From Pseudomonadota bacterium (GTDB taxonomy: Bacteria > Pseudomonadota > Alphaproteobacteria > Rhizobiales > Devosiaceae): 7,538 bases of DNA. Under the pieces are notes generated by a model. It ran no database searches and was not told the origin of the DNA. It worked only from the letters and a program-made list of their open reading frames with translations. The stretch covers positions 1-7,538 of the forward strand of contig JAEZBF010000326.1 in assembly GCA_023427545.1 (NCBI GenBank). The letters run 5' to 3'. Below are positions 1 to 6,079 of the stretch, piece by piece. A program made the translations under genes and the position numbers. How positions within the stretch are numbered: position 1 is the first letter of the stretch; each line of letters begins with the position of its first letter.

Positions 1-13
1 CCCGAGGACCCAG
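1..13 (+). repeat. Right half of a palindromic intergenic repeat, cut by the window edge
   Basis: The first 13 bases, CCCGAGGACCCAG, are identical to one half of the palindromic repeat at 334-364 read on the minus strand. The other half (expected to contain CCTCGGG plus a short loop) would lie just outside the window. This copy is in plus orientation, whereas the copy at 334-364 is in minus orientation, so the two form an inverted pair around the GIY-YIG gene. The identity is seen directly; that it is a second full copy is inferred. Confidence 0.6.
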
Positions 14-23
14 AGAGCAACGC

Positions 24-314
24 TCACGGCGCGCTGATGTCATCCCAGAGATCGCGCCACTCGGGGTTCTGGCTCTCGATCTGGTCGAGCTTCCATTTGC
101 GGACCCAATGCTTGAGGTTCTTTTCCCGCTGGATCGCCAGCGGCACCGTTTCATGGGCTTCGTAGTAGACCAGCTTCTTGACGCCGTAGGTGCGGGTGAA
201 GCCGGCAACCAGATCCTCCCGGTGCTCGTACGTGCGGCGCGACAGATTGTTCGTGACGCCGATGTAGAGCGTTCCGTTGCGCCGGCTCGCGAGGATGTAG
301 ACGTAACCTGCCAC
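24..314 (-). CDS. Small single-domain GIY-YIG endonuclease-like protein
   Basis: A compact 96-residue protein of the GIY-YIG nuclease superfamily (the short YhbQ/UvrC-N-like type). From the GTG start at 314, the motif pair is visible as YVYIL (4-8) and LYIGVTNNL (16-24). They are followed by R26-R27 at the catalytic arginine position, H31, and the block REKNLKHW (63-70), whose E64 is the expected metal-binding glutamate. All core residues are present, so it looks catalytically intact. There is no extra DNA-binding domain; the length is normal for this family, whose cellular role is poorly known. The frame stays open up to a TTG at 350, but that codon lies inside the palindromic repeat and has no ribosome-binding site, so I prefer GTG 314, directly before the domain. 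Neither start has a strong Shine-Dalgarno sequence. The gene is flanked by inverted repeat copies and is transcribed away from hpt. Confidence 0.88.
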   Translation of the reverse strand: MAGYVYILASRRNGTLYIGVTNNLSRRTYEHREDLVAGFTRTYGVKKLVYYEAHETVPLAIQREKNLKHWVRKWKLDQIESQNPEWRDLWDDISAP

Positions 315-333
315 CGCCTGAGCGTGTGGCCTG

Positions 334-364
334 CTGGGTCCTCGGGTCAAGCCCGAGGATGACG
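334..364 (-). repeat. Palindromic intergenic repeat, complete copy
   Basis: An 8-bp perfect inverted repeat, TCCTCGGG (339-346) and CCCGAGGA (352-359), surrounds the loop TCAAG (347-351), with conserved-looking flanks GACGG and CTGGG. Read on the minus strand it runs GTCATCCTCGGG, CTTGA, CCCGAGGACCCAG. From memory, this type of sequence is common between genes in Hyphomicrobiales and gives spurious peptides such as VILGLDPRTQ when translated, as it does here. It lies at the 5' end of the GIY-YIG gene, pairs with the half copy at 1-13, and is not followed by a T-tract, so it is a repeat rather than an obvious terminator. Confidence 0.75.
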
Positions 365-439
365 GGCGGTGGAGGTGGAGAGCTGTGGTGACGGTTAGCA
401 GTTGGCAGGGTAGAGGTGGGGCGAATCCGGACCGTTGCC

Positions 440-976
440 ATGACCAACCCCCGCTACGAGATCGATGTCCTTATTTCCGCCAAGGCGATTGCGGCGCGGG
501 TGGAGGCGCTGGCGCGGGAGATCACCGAGCATTTCAGCGGCACCGACAAGCTGGTTGTGGTCGGGCTGCTGCGCGGCTCGTTCGTTTTCATCGCCGACCT
601 GGTGCGCGAGCTCGACCTGCCAGTCGAGGTCGATTTCCTCGAGGTCTCGAGCTACGGCAACTCGACGGAGTCCAGCCGCGAAGTGCGGATCATGAAGGAC
701 CTCCGCGGGGAGATCGAAGGCCGCGACGTGCTGGTCGTCGAGGACATCGTCGACACCGGCCACACGCTGCGGCACGTGCTCGACATCCTCGGCACGCGCC
801 ATCCGCGGCGCATGGAGGTCTGCGCGCTGCTCGACAAGCCGTCGCGGCGCGAGGTCCCGGTCAAGGCCAAGTGGGTGGGGTTCGAGATTCCCGACACGTT
901 CGTTGTCGGCTACGGGATCGACTACGCGCAGCGCAACCGCAACCTGCCGCACATCGGCTCGGTGCGGTTCACCTGA
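440..976 (+). CDS. hpt: Hypoxanthine(-guanine) phosphoribosyltransferase
   Basis: A 178-residue type I phosphoribosyltransferase of the purine salvage pathway, a cytosolic enzyme that joins PRPP to hypoxanthine (and usually guanine) to give IMP or GMP. The PRPP-binding signature VVEDIVDTGHT is at 99-109, with the acidic pair E101-D102 and the catalytic aspartate D105. The pyrophosphate-loop segment LLRGSFVF (43-50) and the flexible-loop segment SSYGNSTESS (70-79) are present. The base/metal region ends in IPDTFVVGYGIDY (150-162), with D161 as the likely metal ligand. The length is typical of bacterial Hpt. I chose ATG 440 because homologues start close to YEIDVLIS. An in-frame GTG at 416, preceded by AGGG at 407-410, would add eight residues and actually has the better ribosome-binding site, so the start is uncertain. 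It is followed after 12 bases by the DUF1801 gene, so they probably form one transcript. Confidence 0.93.
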   Translation: MTNPRYEIDVLISAKAIAARVEALAREITEHFSGTDKLVVVGLLRGSFVFIADLVRELDLPVEVDFLEVSSYGNSTESSREVRIMKDLRGEIEGRDVLVVEDIVDTGHTLRHVLDILGTRHPRRMEVCALLDKPSRREVPVKAKWVGFEIPDTFVVGYGIDYAQRNRNLPHIGSVRFT

Positions 977-985
977 AGGAGGAGG
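976..985 (+). promoter_or_regulatory. Strong Shine-Dalgarno overlapping the hpt stop codon
   Basis: AAGGAGGAGG begins on the last base of the hpt TGA (974-976) and ends three bases before the ATG at 989. This is a close match to the anti-Shine-Dalgarno sequence. Its overlap with the upstream stop codon suggests that translation of the second gene is coupled to, or re-initiated after, that of hpt. Confidence 0.75.
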
Positions 986-988
986 CGA

Positions 989-1453
989 ATGAAGGACGCG
1001 ACCAAGCCGGCAAAGCGGGCCCCGAAAGCCAAGGAGAACGAGACGTTCTCGGCGGAAGAACGCGAGGCGATGCGCGAGTATGTCCGCGAAAAGAAGGGCG
1101 TAAAGAGCGGCAAGACGGACGGGACCGCCGATGTGCTGGCCAAGATCGCCGAGATGCCGGCCGAGGACAAGGCTATCGCCGAGCGCATCCATGCCATCGT
1201 GACGTCGACCGCGCCCGGACTGGTGCCGCGGACCTGGTACGGCATGCCGGCCTATGCCAATGCCGACGGCAAGATCATCTGCTTCCTCCAACCGGCGTCG
1301 AAGTTCAAGGCGCGGTACTCGACGCTCGGCTTCAACGATGCGGCCAGGCTCGACGAGGGCAACATGTGGCCGACCTCGTTCGCGGTCACGAAGCTGACGG
1401 CGGCGGACGAGAAGCGCCTTGGGGAGCTGGTGAAGCGGGCCGTCGAGGGCTGA
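989..1453 (+). CDS. DUF1801 domain protein (YdhG/YjbR-like fold)
   Basis: A 154-residue cytosolic protein without signal peptide or membrane segment. The first 50 residues are charged and lysine-rich (KPAKRAPKAKENE, then the segment FSAEEREAMREYVREKKG at about 20-37), probably helical or disordered. The rest, from about 48, carries the pattern I associate with DUF1801: ADVLAKIAEMP, ERIHAIVTSTAP, TWYGMPAYAN (about 82-91), ICFLQPASKFKARYSTLGFND, and MWPTSFAVTKLT, ending in a helix DEKRLGELVKRAV. The molecular function of this family is not established; some members are called iron chaperones by fold similarity to CyaY, and I would not carry that name over. It has a very strong ribosome-binding site and is the second gene of an operon with hpt, although a shared role in purine metabolism does not follow from that. 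A hairpin lies four bases after its stop. Confidence 0.85.
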   Translation: MKDATKPAKRAPKAKENETFSAEEREAMREYVREKKGVKSGKTDGTADVLAKIAEMPAEDKAIAERIHAIVTSTAPGLVPRTWYGMPAYANADGKIICFLQPASKFKARYSTLGFNDAARLDEGNMWPTSFAVTKLTAADEKRLGELVKRAVEG

Positions 1454-1457
1454 AGCG

Positions 1458-1484
1458 ACCTTCTCCCCGCCGAGGGGAGAAGGT
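1458..1484 (+). repeat. Perfect 11-bp inverted repeat between convergent genes; possible terminator
   Basis: ACCTTCTCCCC (1458-1468) and GGGGAGAAGGT (1474-1484) pair perfectly around the loop GCCGA. It lies 4 bases after the DUF1801 stop and 25 bases from the end of the convergent dehydratase gene, so it could act as a bidirectional terminator, but no T-run follows on either strand. The stem sequence matches the hairpin part of a mosaic repeat that I recall from rhizobial intergenic regions, and CACC followed by TCTCCCC recurs in the fragment at 6737-6766. Confidence 0.7.
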
Positions 1485-1509
1485 GCGGATCACAGCGCTC
1501 CGCCTCCGT

Positions 1510-2667
1510 TTACTCGAACCAGGTGGTGCCGGGGAACTGGTGGGCTTTGGCCACTTCCTCGTCGAGCTCGAGGCCGATGCCGGGGGCGTCGCTCATCTCG
1601 ATGTAGCCGTCCTTGATGATGTCGCGCTTCTCCTTGATCACCGTCGACCACCAGTCGCGCTCGGTCCAGTGGAACTCGAGGATCAGGAAGTTCGGCACGG
1701 TGGCGCAGACGTGGGCCGAGGCCATGGTACCGATCGGCGAGCTGACGTTGTGGGGCGCGAACGGCATCGAATAGATCTCGGCCATGTTCGCGATCTTGCG
1801 GCATTCGCTGAGGCCACCACACTTCGGAATGTCCGGCATGATGATGTCGACCGCGTGCTTTTCGATGAGGTCGCGGAAGCCGTGGCGGAGATAGAGGTTC
1901 TCGCCCGCGCAGATCGGGGTCGAGGTCGCCATGGTGATCTCGCGCATCGTGTCGACGTTCTCGGGCGGGATCGGCTCCTCGAGCCACATCAGCTTGAGGT
2001 GCTCGAGATCGCGCGCCAGGCGGATGGCGGAGTGCTTGTCGAGGCGGGTGTGCAGGTCGCAGGCGACCTCGACCTCGCTGCCCGCGGCCTCGCAGACCAT
2101 CTCGGCGAGCTGGACCATGCGCTCGTGCTCCCACTTGTTGGGCGTCATGTTGAAGCGGTCCTTGACGTAGTGCTCGGTCTCGGAACCGGTGTGGCCGTAG
2201 GCGAAGATGTCGAGGTCGATCTTGAGCGCCGTAAAGCCGCGCTCGAGGATGCCGTCGACGATGCGGCGGGTGTCGTCCATGTTGAGGCCGGGCGAGACCT
2301 CGCAGTCGGCGTAGACGCGGATCCTGTCGCGGAACTTGCCGCCCATCAGCTCGTAGATCGGCACGCCGAGCGCCTTGCCCTTGAGGTCCCAGAGCGCGAT
2401 CTCGATGCCGGTGAGAGCGGTGATCATCGCGCCGCCGGCGCCGCCCTGGAAGACGTGGCCGCGGCGGAGGTCCTCGAACAGGGCGTCGATGGCGAAAGGG
2501 TCCTTGCCGACCAGCCGGCGCTCGAGGTTCTTGATGATGGCGATGGCCTCATACTCGCCGTGCACGCACTCGCCGAGGCCCGTGACCCCGGCGTCGGTCT
2601 CGATCCGCACCCAAAGCGACATGCAGTGGCCGCGGGTGGCGGCGGTTTTGACCGACGTGATCTTCAT
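1510..2667 (-). CDS. Enolase-superfamily acid-sugar dehydratase, galactonate dehydratase type (mandelate racemase subgroup)
   Basis: A 385-residue cytosolic, Mg-dependent enzyme of the mandelate racemase/muconate lactonizing family. The N-terminal capping domain spans about 1-115 and includes the 20s loop SLWVRIETDAGVTGLGE. The barrel follows. The three metal ligands are D204 (CDLH), E230 (LEEP) and E256 (AGEN), spaced 26 and 26 as in mandelate racemase. The His-Asp dyad is D279 (PDIPKCGG) and H306 (APHN), 27 apart as expected. H206 in the D-x-H motif is the usual general acid of galactonate and mannonate dehydratases. The second-strand KxK of mandelate racemase is here K149-I-D151, which also fits a dehydratase. 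Order, length and motifs resemble E. coli DgoD, but paralogues act on many acid sugars, so the substrate is open. Start ATG 2667 is set by GGGAGGGG at 2675-2682, seven bases upstream. It is convergent with DUF1801 and divergent from the PLP-enzyme gene (145-base gap). Confidence 0.9.
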   Translation of the reverse strand: MKITSVKTAATRGHCMSLWVRIETDAGVTGLGECVHGEYEAIAIIKNLERRLVGKDPFAIDALFEDLRRGHVFQGGAGGAMITALTGIEIALWDLKGKALGVPIYELMGGKFRDRIRVYADCEVSPGLNMDDTRRIVDGILERGFTALKIDLDIFAYGHTGSETEHYVKDRFNMTPNKWEHERMVQLAEMVCEAAGSEVEVACDLHTRLDKHSAIRLARDLEHLKLMWLEEPIPPENVDTMREITMATSTPICAGENLYLRHGFRDLIEKHAVDIIMPDIPKCGGLSECRKIANMAEIYSMPFAPHNVSSPIGTMASAHVCATVPNFLILEFHWTERDWWSTVIKEKRDIIKDGYIEMSDAPGIGLELDEEVAKAHQFPGTTWFE

Positions 2668-2674
2668 TGTGGTT

Positions 2675-2682
2675 CCCCTCCC
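2675..2682 (-). promoter_or_regulatory. Shine-Dalgarno that fixes the dehydratase start
   Basis: GGGAGGGG on the minus strand sits seven bases before ATG 2667. The frame is open for 87 further codons upstream, to 2928, but that extension has no homologous look and would overlap the divergent PLP-enzyme gene. This site supports the short form. Confidence 0.65.
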
Positions 2683-2684
2683 TT

Positions 2685-2698
2685 CGGCCGGACGGCCG
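2685..2698. repeat. Two CGGCCG palindromes in the divergent promoter region
   Basis: CGGCCG occurs at 2685-2690 and again at 2693-2698 with GA between them, 18 bases upstream of the dehydratase start and inside the 145-base gap between two divergent genes. It could be a small operator or a hairpin, but such GC palindromes are cheap in this base composition. I see no convincing -35/-10 pair in this gap for either gene. Confidence 0.3.
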
Positions 2699-2812
2699 CG
2701 GCGACTTTGGTAGCGGGCGATGCGGTCGCAGTCGAGGGGTGAGTCCGCCTGCGCGGTGGCTTGCCCGGTCCCCGCGGGGCGGGTATGTCGGCGGCTTGCG
2801 AAAGGGTCGTTC

Positions 2813-4048
2813 ATGACGTTGCCGCCGCTGCCACTCGAGTCGAAGCGCATCCGTGCGCTGTTTCCCGCCTTTGCCGAGCCGTCGCTGAAGGGGCAGGCGT
2901 TCTTCGAGAACGCGGGCGGGTCGTACACGGCGCGGCATGTGATCGAGCGGCTGGAGCGGTATTACCGGGCGACCAAGGTGCAGCCCTATGGGTTCTATCC
3001 AGCGTCCGAGGCGGCGGGGGCCGCGATGGACGAAAGCTACGTCCGGATCGCGACGGCGCTGAACGTGCCGGCGGACTGGATCCATATCGGGCCGTCGAGT
3101 TCGGCGAACACCTATGTGCTGGGGCAGGCGTTCGGGGGCTGGCTGCAGCCGGGCAGTGCCATCGTCGTCACCAACCAGGATCATGAGGCCAATTCCGGCG
3201 CGTGGCGGCGCCTCGAAACGCGCGGGATCAAGGTGCGCGAGTGGCGGATCGACAGGCACACTGGGCGGCTCGAGCTCGACGTGCTGGAGACGCTGCTCGA
3301 CGACGACGTCAAGCTGATCGCCTTCCCGCATGTCTCCAACATCGTCGGCGAGATCAACCCGGTCGCCGAGATCACGGCGCGTGCGCGCCAGATCGGGGCG
3401 GTGACGGTGGTGGATGGCGTTTCGGCAGCGCCGCACGGGCTGCCGGACCTGCAGGCGCTGGGGCCGGACGTCTATTTCTTCTCCGCCTACAAGACCTACG
3501 GGCCGCACCAGGGAGTGATGGCGATCCGGCCGGAGCTCGCGGCGGCGCTGCCCAACCAGGGACACTTCTTCAACGACAGCAAGCCGCGCTACCGGCTGAA
3601 CCCGGCGGGTCCGGACCATGCGCAGGTCGCGGCGCTCGCGGGCATTGCAGACTACCTCGAGGAGGTCGCGGCGATGGCCGGGCCCGAGATCACGGGCGAC
3701 GATCCATTCCGGCGGGCGCACGACGCCATGCGGGCGCAGGAGATCGCGCTGGTGACGCCGCTGCTCGAGTACCTCTCGGGCCGCAACGACGTGCGGCTGA
3801 TCGGGCCGAGCGATCCGACGCTGCGGGCGCCGACGATTGCGCTGGGCCTCGAGGAACCTGCTGCCGACGTGGCGAGGCGCCTAGCCCGCCACGGCATCAT
3901 GGCCGGGGCAGGGCATTTCTAAGCCTACCGGCTGCTGCAGGGCATCGGCATCGAGCCGGCGCACGGGGTGCTGCGGCTCTCGTTCGTGCACTACACCTCG
4001 CGGGCGGAAATCGACCAGCTGATCGCAGCGCTCGACGCCGAGCTCTAG
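2813..4048 (+). pseudogene. Class V aminotransferase / cysteine desulfurase-like PLP enzyme with in-frame TAA
   Basis: The reading frame encodes a fold-type I PLP enzyme resembling the cysteine-desulfurase-like VC1184 subfamily, normally about 400 residues. Visible features are FFENAGGS (30-37), NQDHEANSGAW (121-131) with the cofactor-stacking H124, VVDGVSAAPHG (199-209) with D201 for the pyridine nitrogen, and FSAYKTYGPHQG (223-234) with K227 as the Schiff-base lysine. A TAA at 3920-3922 stops it after residue 369 (GAGHF). The same frame then continues for 41 codons, beginning AYRLLQGIGIEPAHG and containing VLRLSFVHYTS, to TAG 4046-4048. The homologous motif is GHFYAYRLL-like, so the TAA most likely replaces a tyrosine codon by one base. 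The lost tail includes the arginine that usually binds the substrate carboxylate, so the 369-residue product is probably inactive or impaired. ATG 2813 follows AAAGGG at 2801-2806. A base-call error, or readthrough, cannot be excluded. The substrate is unknown. Confidence 0.85.
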
Positions 4049-4052
4049 CCCC

Positions 4053-4964
4053 ATGTCACGGCCGTTAGCCCTGCTGATGCTCATCAGCACCACGATGCTG
4101 TGGGGCTTCGCCTTCGTTGCGCAGAAATCGGCGATGGACGGCATGGGGCCGCTGACCTTTGCCGGCGTGCGCTATGTGCTGGGCGCGAGCGTGCTCCTGC
4201 CCGTGGCGCTGTGGGAGCTGCGAAGGCGTCGCGAACGCGGCGGGGTGGCGCTTACAAGACGGCAGTGGTGGCTGATCGGGGTGCTTTGCGTCGTGTTCTT
4301 CCTCGGGTCGATCCTGCAGCAATGGGGGCTGACAGCGACGACGGTCACCAACGGCGGGTTCCTGACGGGCCTCTATGCGTTCTTCACCCCGCTGTTCGGC
4401 TGGCGGCTGTTCCGCACGCGGCCGCATCCGATCGTCATCGTCTCGGTGCCGCTGGCGCTGCTGGGGCTCTTCTATCTCAACGGCGGCGGGCTCGATCCGC
4501 TCGGCTTCGGCGACATGCTCGTGATCCTCTGCGCGCTGTTCTGGGGGCTGCACGTGCTGCTGCTGGGCAGCGTCTCGCTCGAGACAGGGATGCCGATCAC
4601 GATCTCGGTCGGAACGTTCGCCTTCGCCGGGATCGTCTCGGTGGTGCTGGCGCCGGTGCTGGAAGCGCCGACACTGGAGGCGATCATGTCGGGCTGGGTC
4701 GAGATCCTCTATGCCGGCATCCTCTCGACCGCGGTGGCATTCACCTTTCAGGCGATCGCTCAACAATACGTGCCACCGGCGAATGTCGCGCTTGTGCTGG
4801 CGAGCGAGGGACTGTTCGCCGCGCTCGGCGGAGCGCTCCTGCTCGGCGAGCGGCTGCCGCCGGTCGGCTATTTCGGCGCCGGGTTGCTGCTCCTCTCGAT
4901 CGTTCTCGTCGAGGTGGTGCCGGCCCTGTTAGCGCGAAACAAGACGCTGGCGCCGATCTCCTGA
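4053..4964 (+). CDS. DMT-superfamily transporter with two EamA domains
   Basis: A 303-residue inner-membrane protein with about ten predicted transmembrane helices (roughly 4-24, 32-54, 72-91, 97-117, 126-143, 152-171, 180-200, 214-235, 243-265, 270-292). This is the two-repeat EamA layout of drug/metabolite exporters. The first repeat opens with TTMLWGFAFVAQK (13-25). The second ends with the family pattern ASEGLFAALGGALLLGERL (250-268). Positive loops RRRRERGG (57-64) and RLFRTRPH (118-125) suggest cytoplasmic faces. The substrate cannot be read from sequence; relatives export amino acids, metabolites or drugs. Its ATG lies four bases after the TAG of the preceding PLP-enzyme frame, with no good ribosome-binding site of its own, so it was probably translationally coupled to that gene. 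The premature TAA 130 bases upstream could therefore reduce its expression. Confidence 0.92.
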   Translation: MSRPLALLMLISTTMLWGFAFVAQKSAMDGMGPLTFAGVRYVLGASVLLPVALWELRRRRERGGVALTRRQWWLIGVLCVVFFLGSILQQWGLTATTVTNGGFLTGLYAFFTPLFGWRLFRTRPHPIVIVSVPLALLGLFYLNGGGLDPLGFGDMLVILCALFWGLHVLLLGSVSLETGMPITISVGTFAFAGIVSVVLAPVLEAPTLEAIMSGWVEILYAGILSTAVAFTFQAIAQQYVPPANVALVLASEGLFAALGGALLLGERLPPVGYFGAGLLLLSIVLVEVVPALLARNKTLAPIS

Positions 4965-5005
4965 GGCTCTTGCACCGCGCTGGGGCGGCGGGCAGGATCG
5001 CAGCC

Positions 5006-5401
5006 ATGGCCGAAACATCTTCCGCGAACGTCGAGCCTTCGGGCACGCTCACTATCCGCACGCTGGCGATGCCGGCCGATACCAATCCCGCCGGAGATAT
5101 CTTCGGCGGCTGGGTCATGAGCCAGATGGACATCGCCGGGGCGATCGCAGCGGTGGAGCGGGCGCATGGCCGCGTCGTCACGGTCGCGGTCGAGGCGATG
5201 ACCTTCATCGCGCCGGTCAAAGTCGGCGACATCCTCTGCGTCTATACCGAGGTGAGCCGGGTCGGCACCACGTCGATCTCGATCGCTGTCGAAGCGTGGG
5301 CGCGACGGCGCGGACTGCCCGACCGGGTCCAGGTGACCAAGGGCCACTTCGTCTACGTTGCGCTCGACGAAAACGGCCGCAAGCGGCGGGTAGATTCCTG
5401 A
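5006..5401 (+). CDS. Acyl-CoA thioesterase, YciA-type hotdog fold
   Basis: A 131-residue cytosolic hotdog-fold thioesterase that hydrolyses acyl-CoA to the free acid and CoA; YciA relatives have broad chain-length range. The family signature NPAGDIFGGWVMSQMD spans 27-42, with D42 in the place of the catalytic aspartate of H. influenzae YciA (MSQMD). Further family segments are VTVAVEAMTFIAPVKVGD (58-75) and VTKGHFVYVALDENG (110-124). The length is typical. ATG 5006 follows AGGA at 4994-4997. It lies 41 bases after the transporter gene on the same strand and may be the last gene of that transcript, though no functional link is evident. The 132-base gap after it contains an imperfect AGGTT/AACCT pair (5429-5433, 5444-5448) but no clear terminator. 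Confidence 0.93.
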   Translation: MAETSSANVEPSGTLTIRTLAMPADTNPAGDIFGGWVMSQMDIAGAIAAVERAHGRVVTVAVEAMTFIAPVKVGDILCVYTEVSRVGTTSISIAVEAWARRRGLPDRVQVTKGHFVYVALDENGRKRRVDS

Positions 5402-5533
5402 ACGTCAGACAATGGTTAGCTTGCGGTAAGGTTGCATAGGATTAACCTGGGTTGGGTGCGGTTCTCCGGAACCGTTTTGCGGGACGCGCCGTTCTTGGCG
5501 GCAACAAACAAGCCGCTATCCAGGAGCGTCAGA

Positions 5534-5992
5534 ATGAAGCGCCAGACCCGCAAGATCCTGCTCAACGTGGCGACCGGCATCGCCATCGCCGCCACCGCCG
5601 CGGTGATGCTGCTGCCCGCCAGTGCGAGCGCCCAGAGCCAGCCGAGCGTCGGCTTCGGCTTCGGTGTCGGTCCAAATGGGCCGAACGTGCAGTTCGGGGT
5701 CAACAACAACCCGCCGCCGCGCCGAGGCCCCCCGGTGCGGGTGCGCGACGCCGAGGTCTGCTTCTACGAGAACAGCCGCATGCGGGGCGACAGCTTCTGC
5801 ATGGAGGAGGGCCAGTCGATCCGGAACCTGCGGGACTGGGAGGACGAAATCTCCTCGTTCGACAATCCCGACGAACTCGAGGTCACGGTCTGCACCCGGC
5901 CCAACTTCCGCGGTGCGTGCCGGACCTATACGAGCAGCGCCCGCTCTCTGGGCAGCCTCGACGACGATATCGCCTCGATCCGCATCGAGTAG
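5534..5992 (+). CDS. Secreted beta/gamma-crystallin-like protein (peptidase inhibitor I36-like)
   Basis: A 152-residue exported protein. The signal peptide has a basic start MKRQTRK, a hydrophobic stretch to about 28, and a probable signal-peptidase cut after ASA (31-33). A flexible Gly/Asn/Pro linker follows (GFGFGVGPNGPNVQFGVNNN, then PPPRRGPP, about 40-67). The beta/gamma-crystallin domain covers 72-152, with two Greek-key motifs: VCFYENSRMRGDSFCM (75-90) and VTVCTRPNFRGACRTY (117-132). Four cysteines (76, 89, 120, 129) could form disulfides in the periplasm. The calcium-clamp motif, (N/D)(N/D)xx(S/T)S, appears in weakened form as EDEISS (103-108) and DDDIAS (143-148), each one residue off. 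ATG 5534 is set by AGGAG at 5522-5526; an upstream in-frame start would spoil the signal peptide. Its role is unknown: envelope calcium binding or protease inhibition are both possible. It is a paralogue of the next gene. Confidence 0.85.
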   Translation: MKRQTRKILLNVATGIAIAATAAVMLLPASASAQSQPSVGFGFGVGPNGPNVQFGVNNNPPPRRGPPVRVRDAEVCFYENSRMRGDSFCMEEGQSIRNLRDWEDEISSFDNPDELEVTVCTRPNFRGACRTYTSSARSLGSLDDDIASIRIE

Positions 5993-6011
5993 CAGTAGCG
6001 GCTTCATTCTC

Positions 6012-6046
6012 GCCCCGCCCGGTTCGCCGCGGCGGGGCTTTGCTTT
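6012..6046 (+). terminator. Intrinsic terminator with a TTCG tetraloop
   Basis: GCCCCGCC (6012-6019) pairs with GGCGGGGC (6031-6038). Inside, CGG (6020-6022) pairs with CCG (6027-6029) around a TTCG tetraloop, leaving C6030 bulged. TTTGCTTT follows at 6039-6046. The hairpin starts 19 bases after the stop of the first crystallin gene and should end its transcript, which implies that the second crystallin gene has its own promoter. Confidence 0.85.
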
Positions 6047-6079
6047 GCCCGAATTCTTGTTCGCGTGCCCCACGCGCAC

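Noticed and set aside
395..1291. A 298-codon open frame antisense to hpt and DUF1801
   Set aside because: The opposite strand holds two clearly recognisable genes with good start sites; this frame is a His/Arg/Asp-rich shadow.
385..2742. A 785-codon open frame on the plus strand
   Set aside because: It runs out of frame through hpt and DUF1801 and antisense through the dehydratase gene, with Arg/Ala/Gly-rich or Val/Asp/Leu-rich sequence of no family character. High GC makes stops rare in shadow frames.
2770..2779. CCCCGCGGGG palindrome before the PLP-enzyme gene
   Set aside because: A ten-base GC palindrome is expected by chance at this composition, and it has no partner or loop.
2549..3721. 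A 390-codon minus-strand frame across the divergent promoter region
   Set aside because: It overlaps recognised genes on both sides in the wrong frame and has the low-complexity arginine-rich composition of a shadow.
5416..5448. Possible CtrA-like site or promoter (TTAG, seven bases, TAAG; later TTAAC) upstream of the first crystallin gene
   Set aside because: The half-sites do not match the TTAA-N7-TTAA pattern well, and no -35/-10 pair with 16-18 base spacing fits. A promoter must lie nearby, but I cannot point to it.
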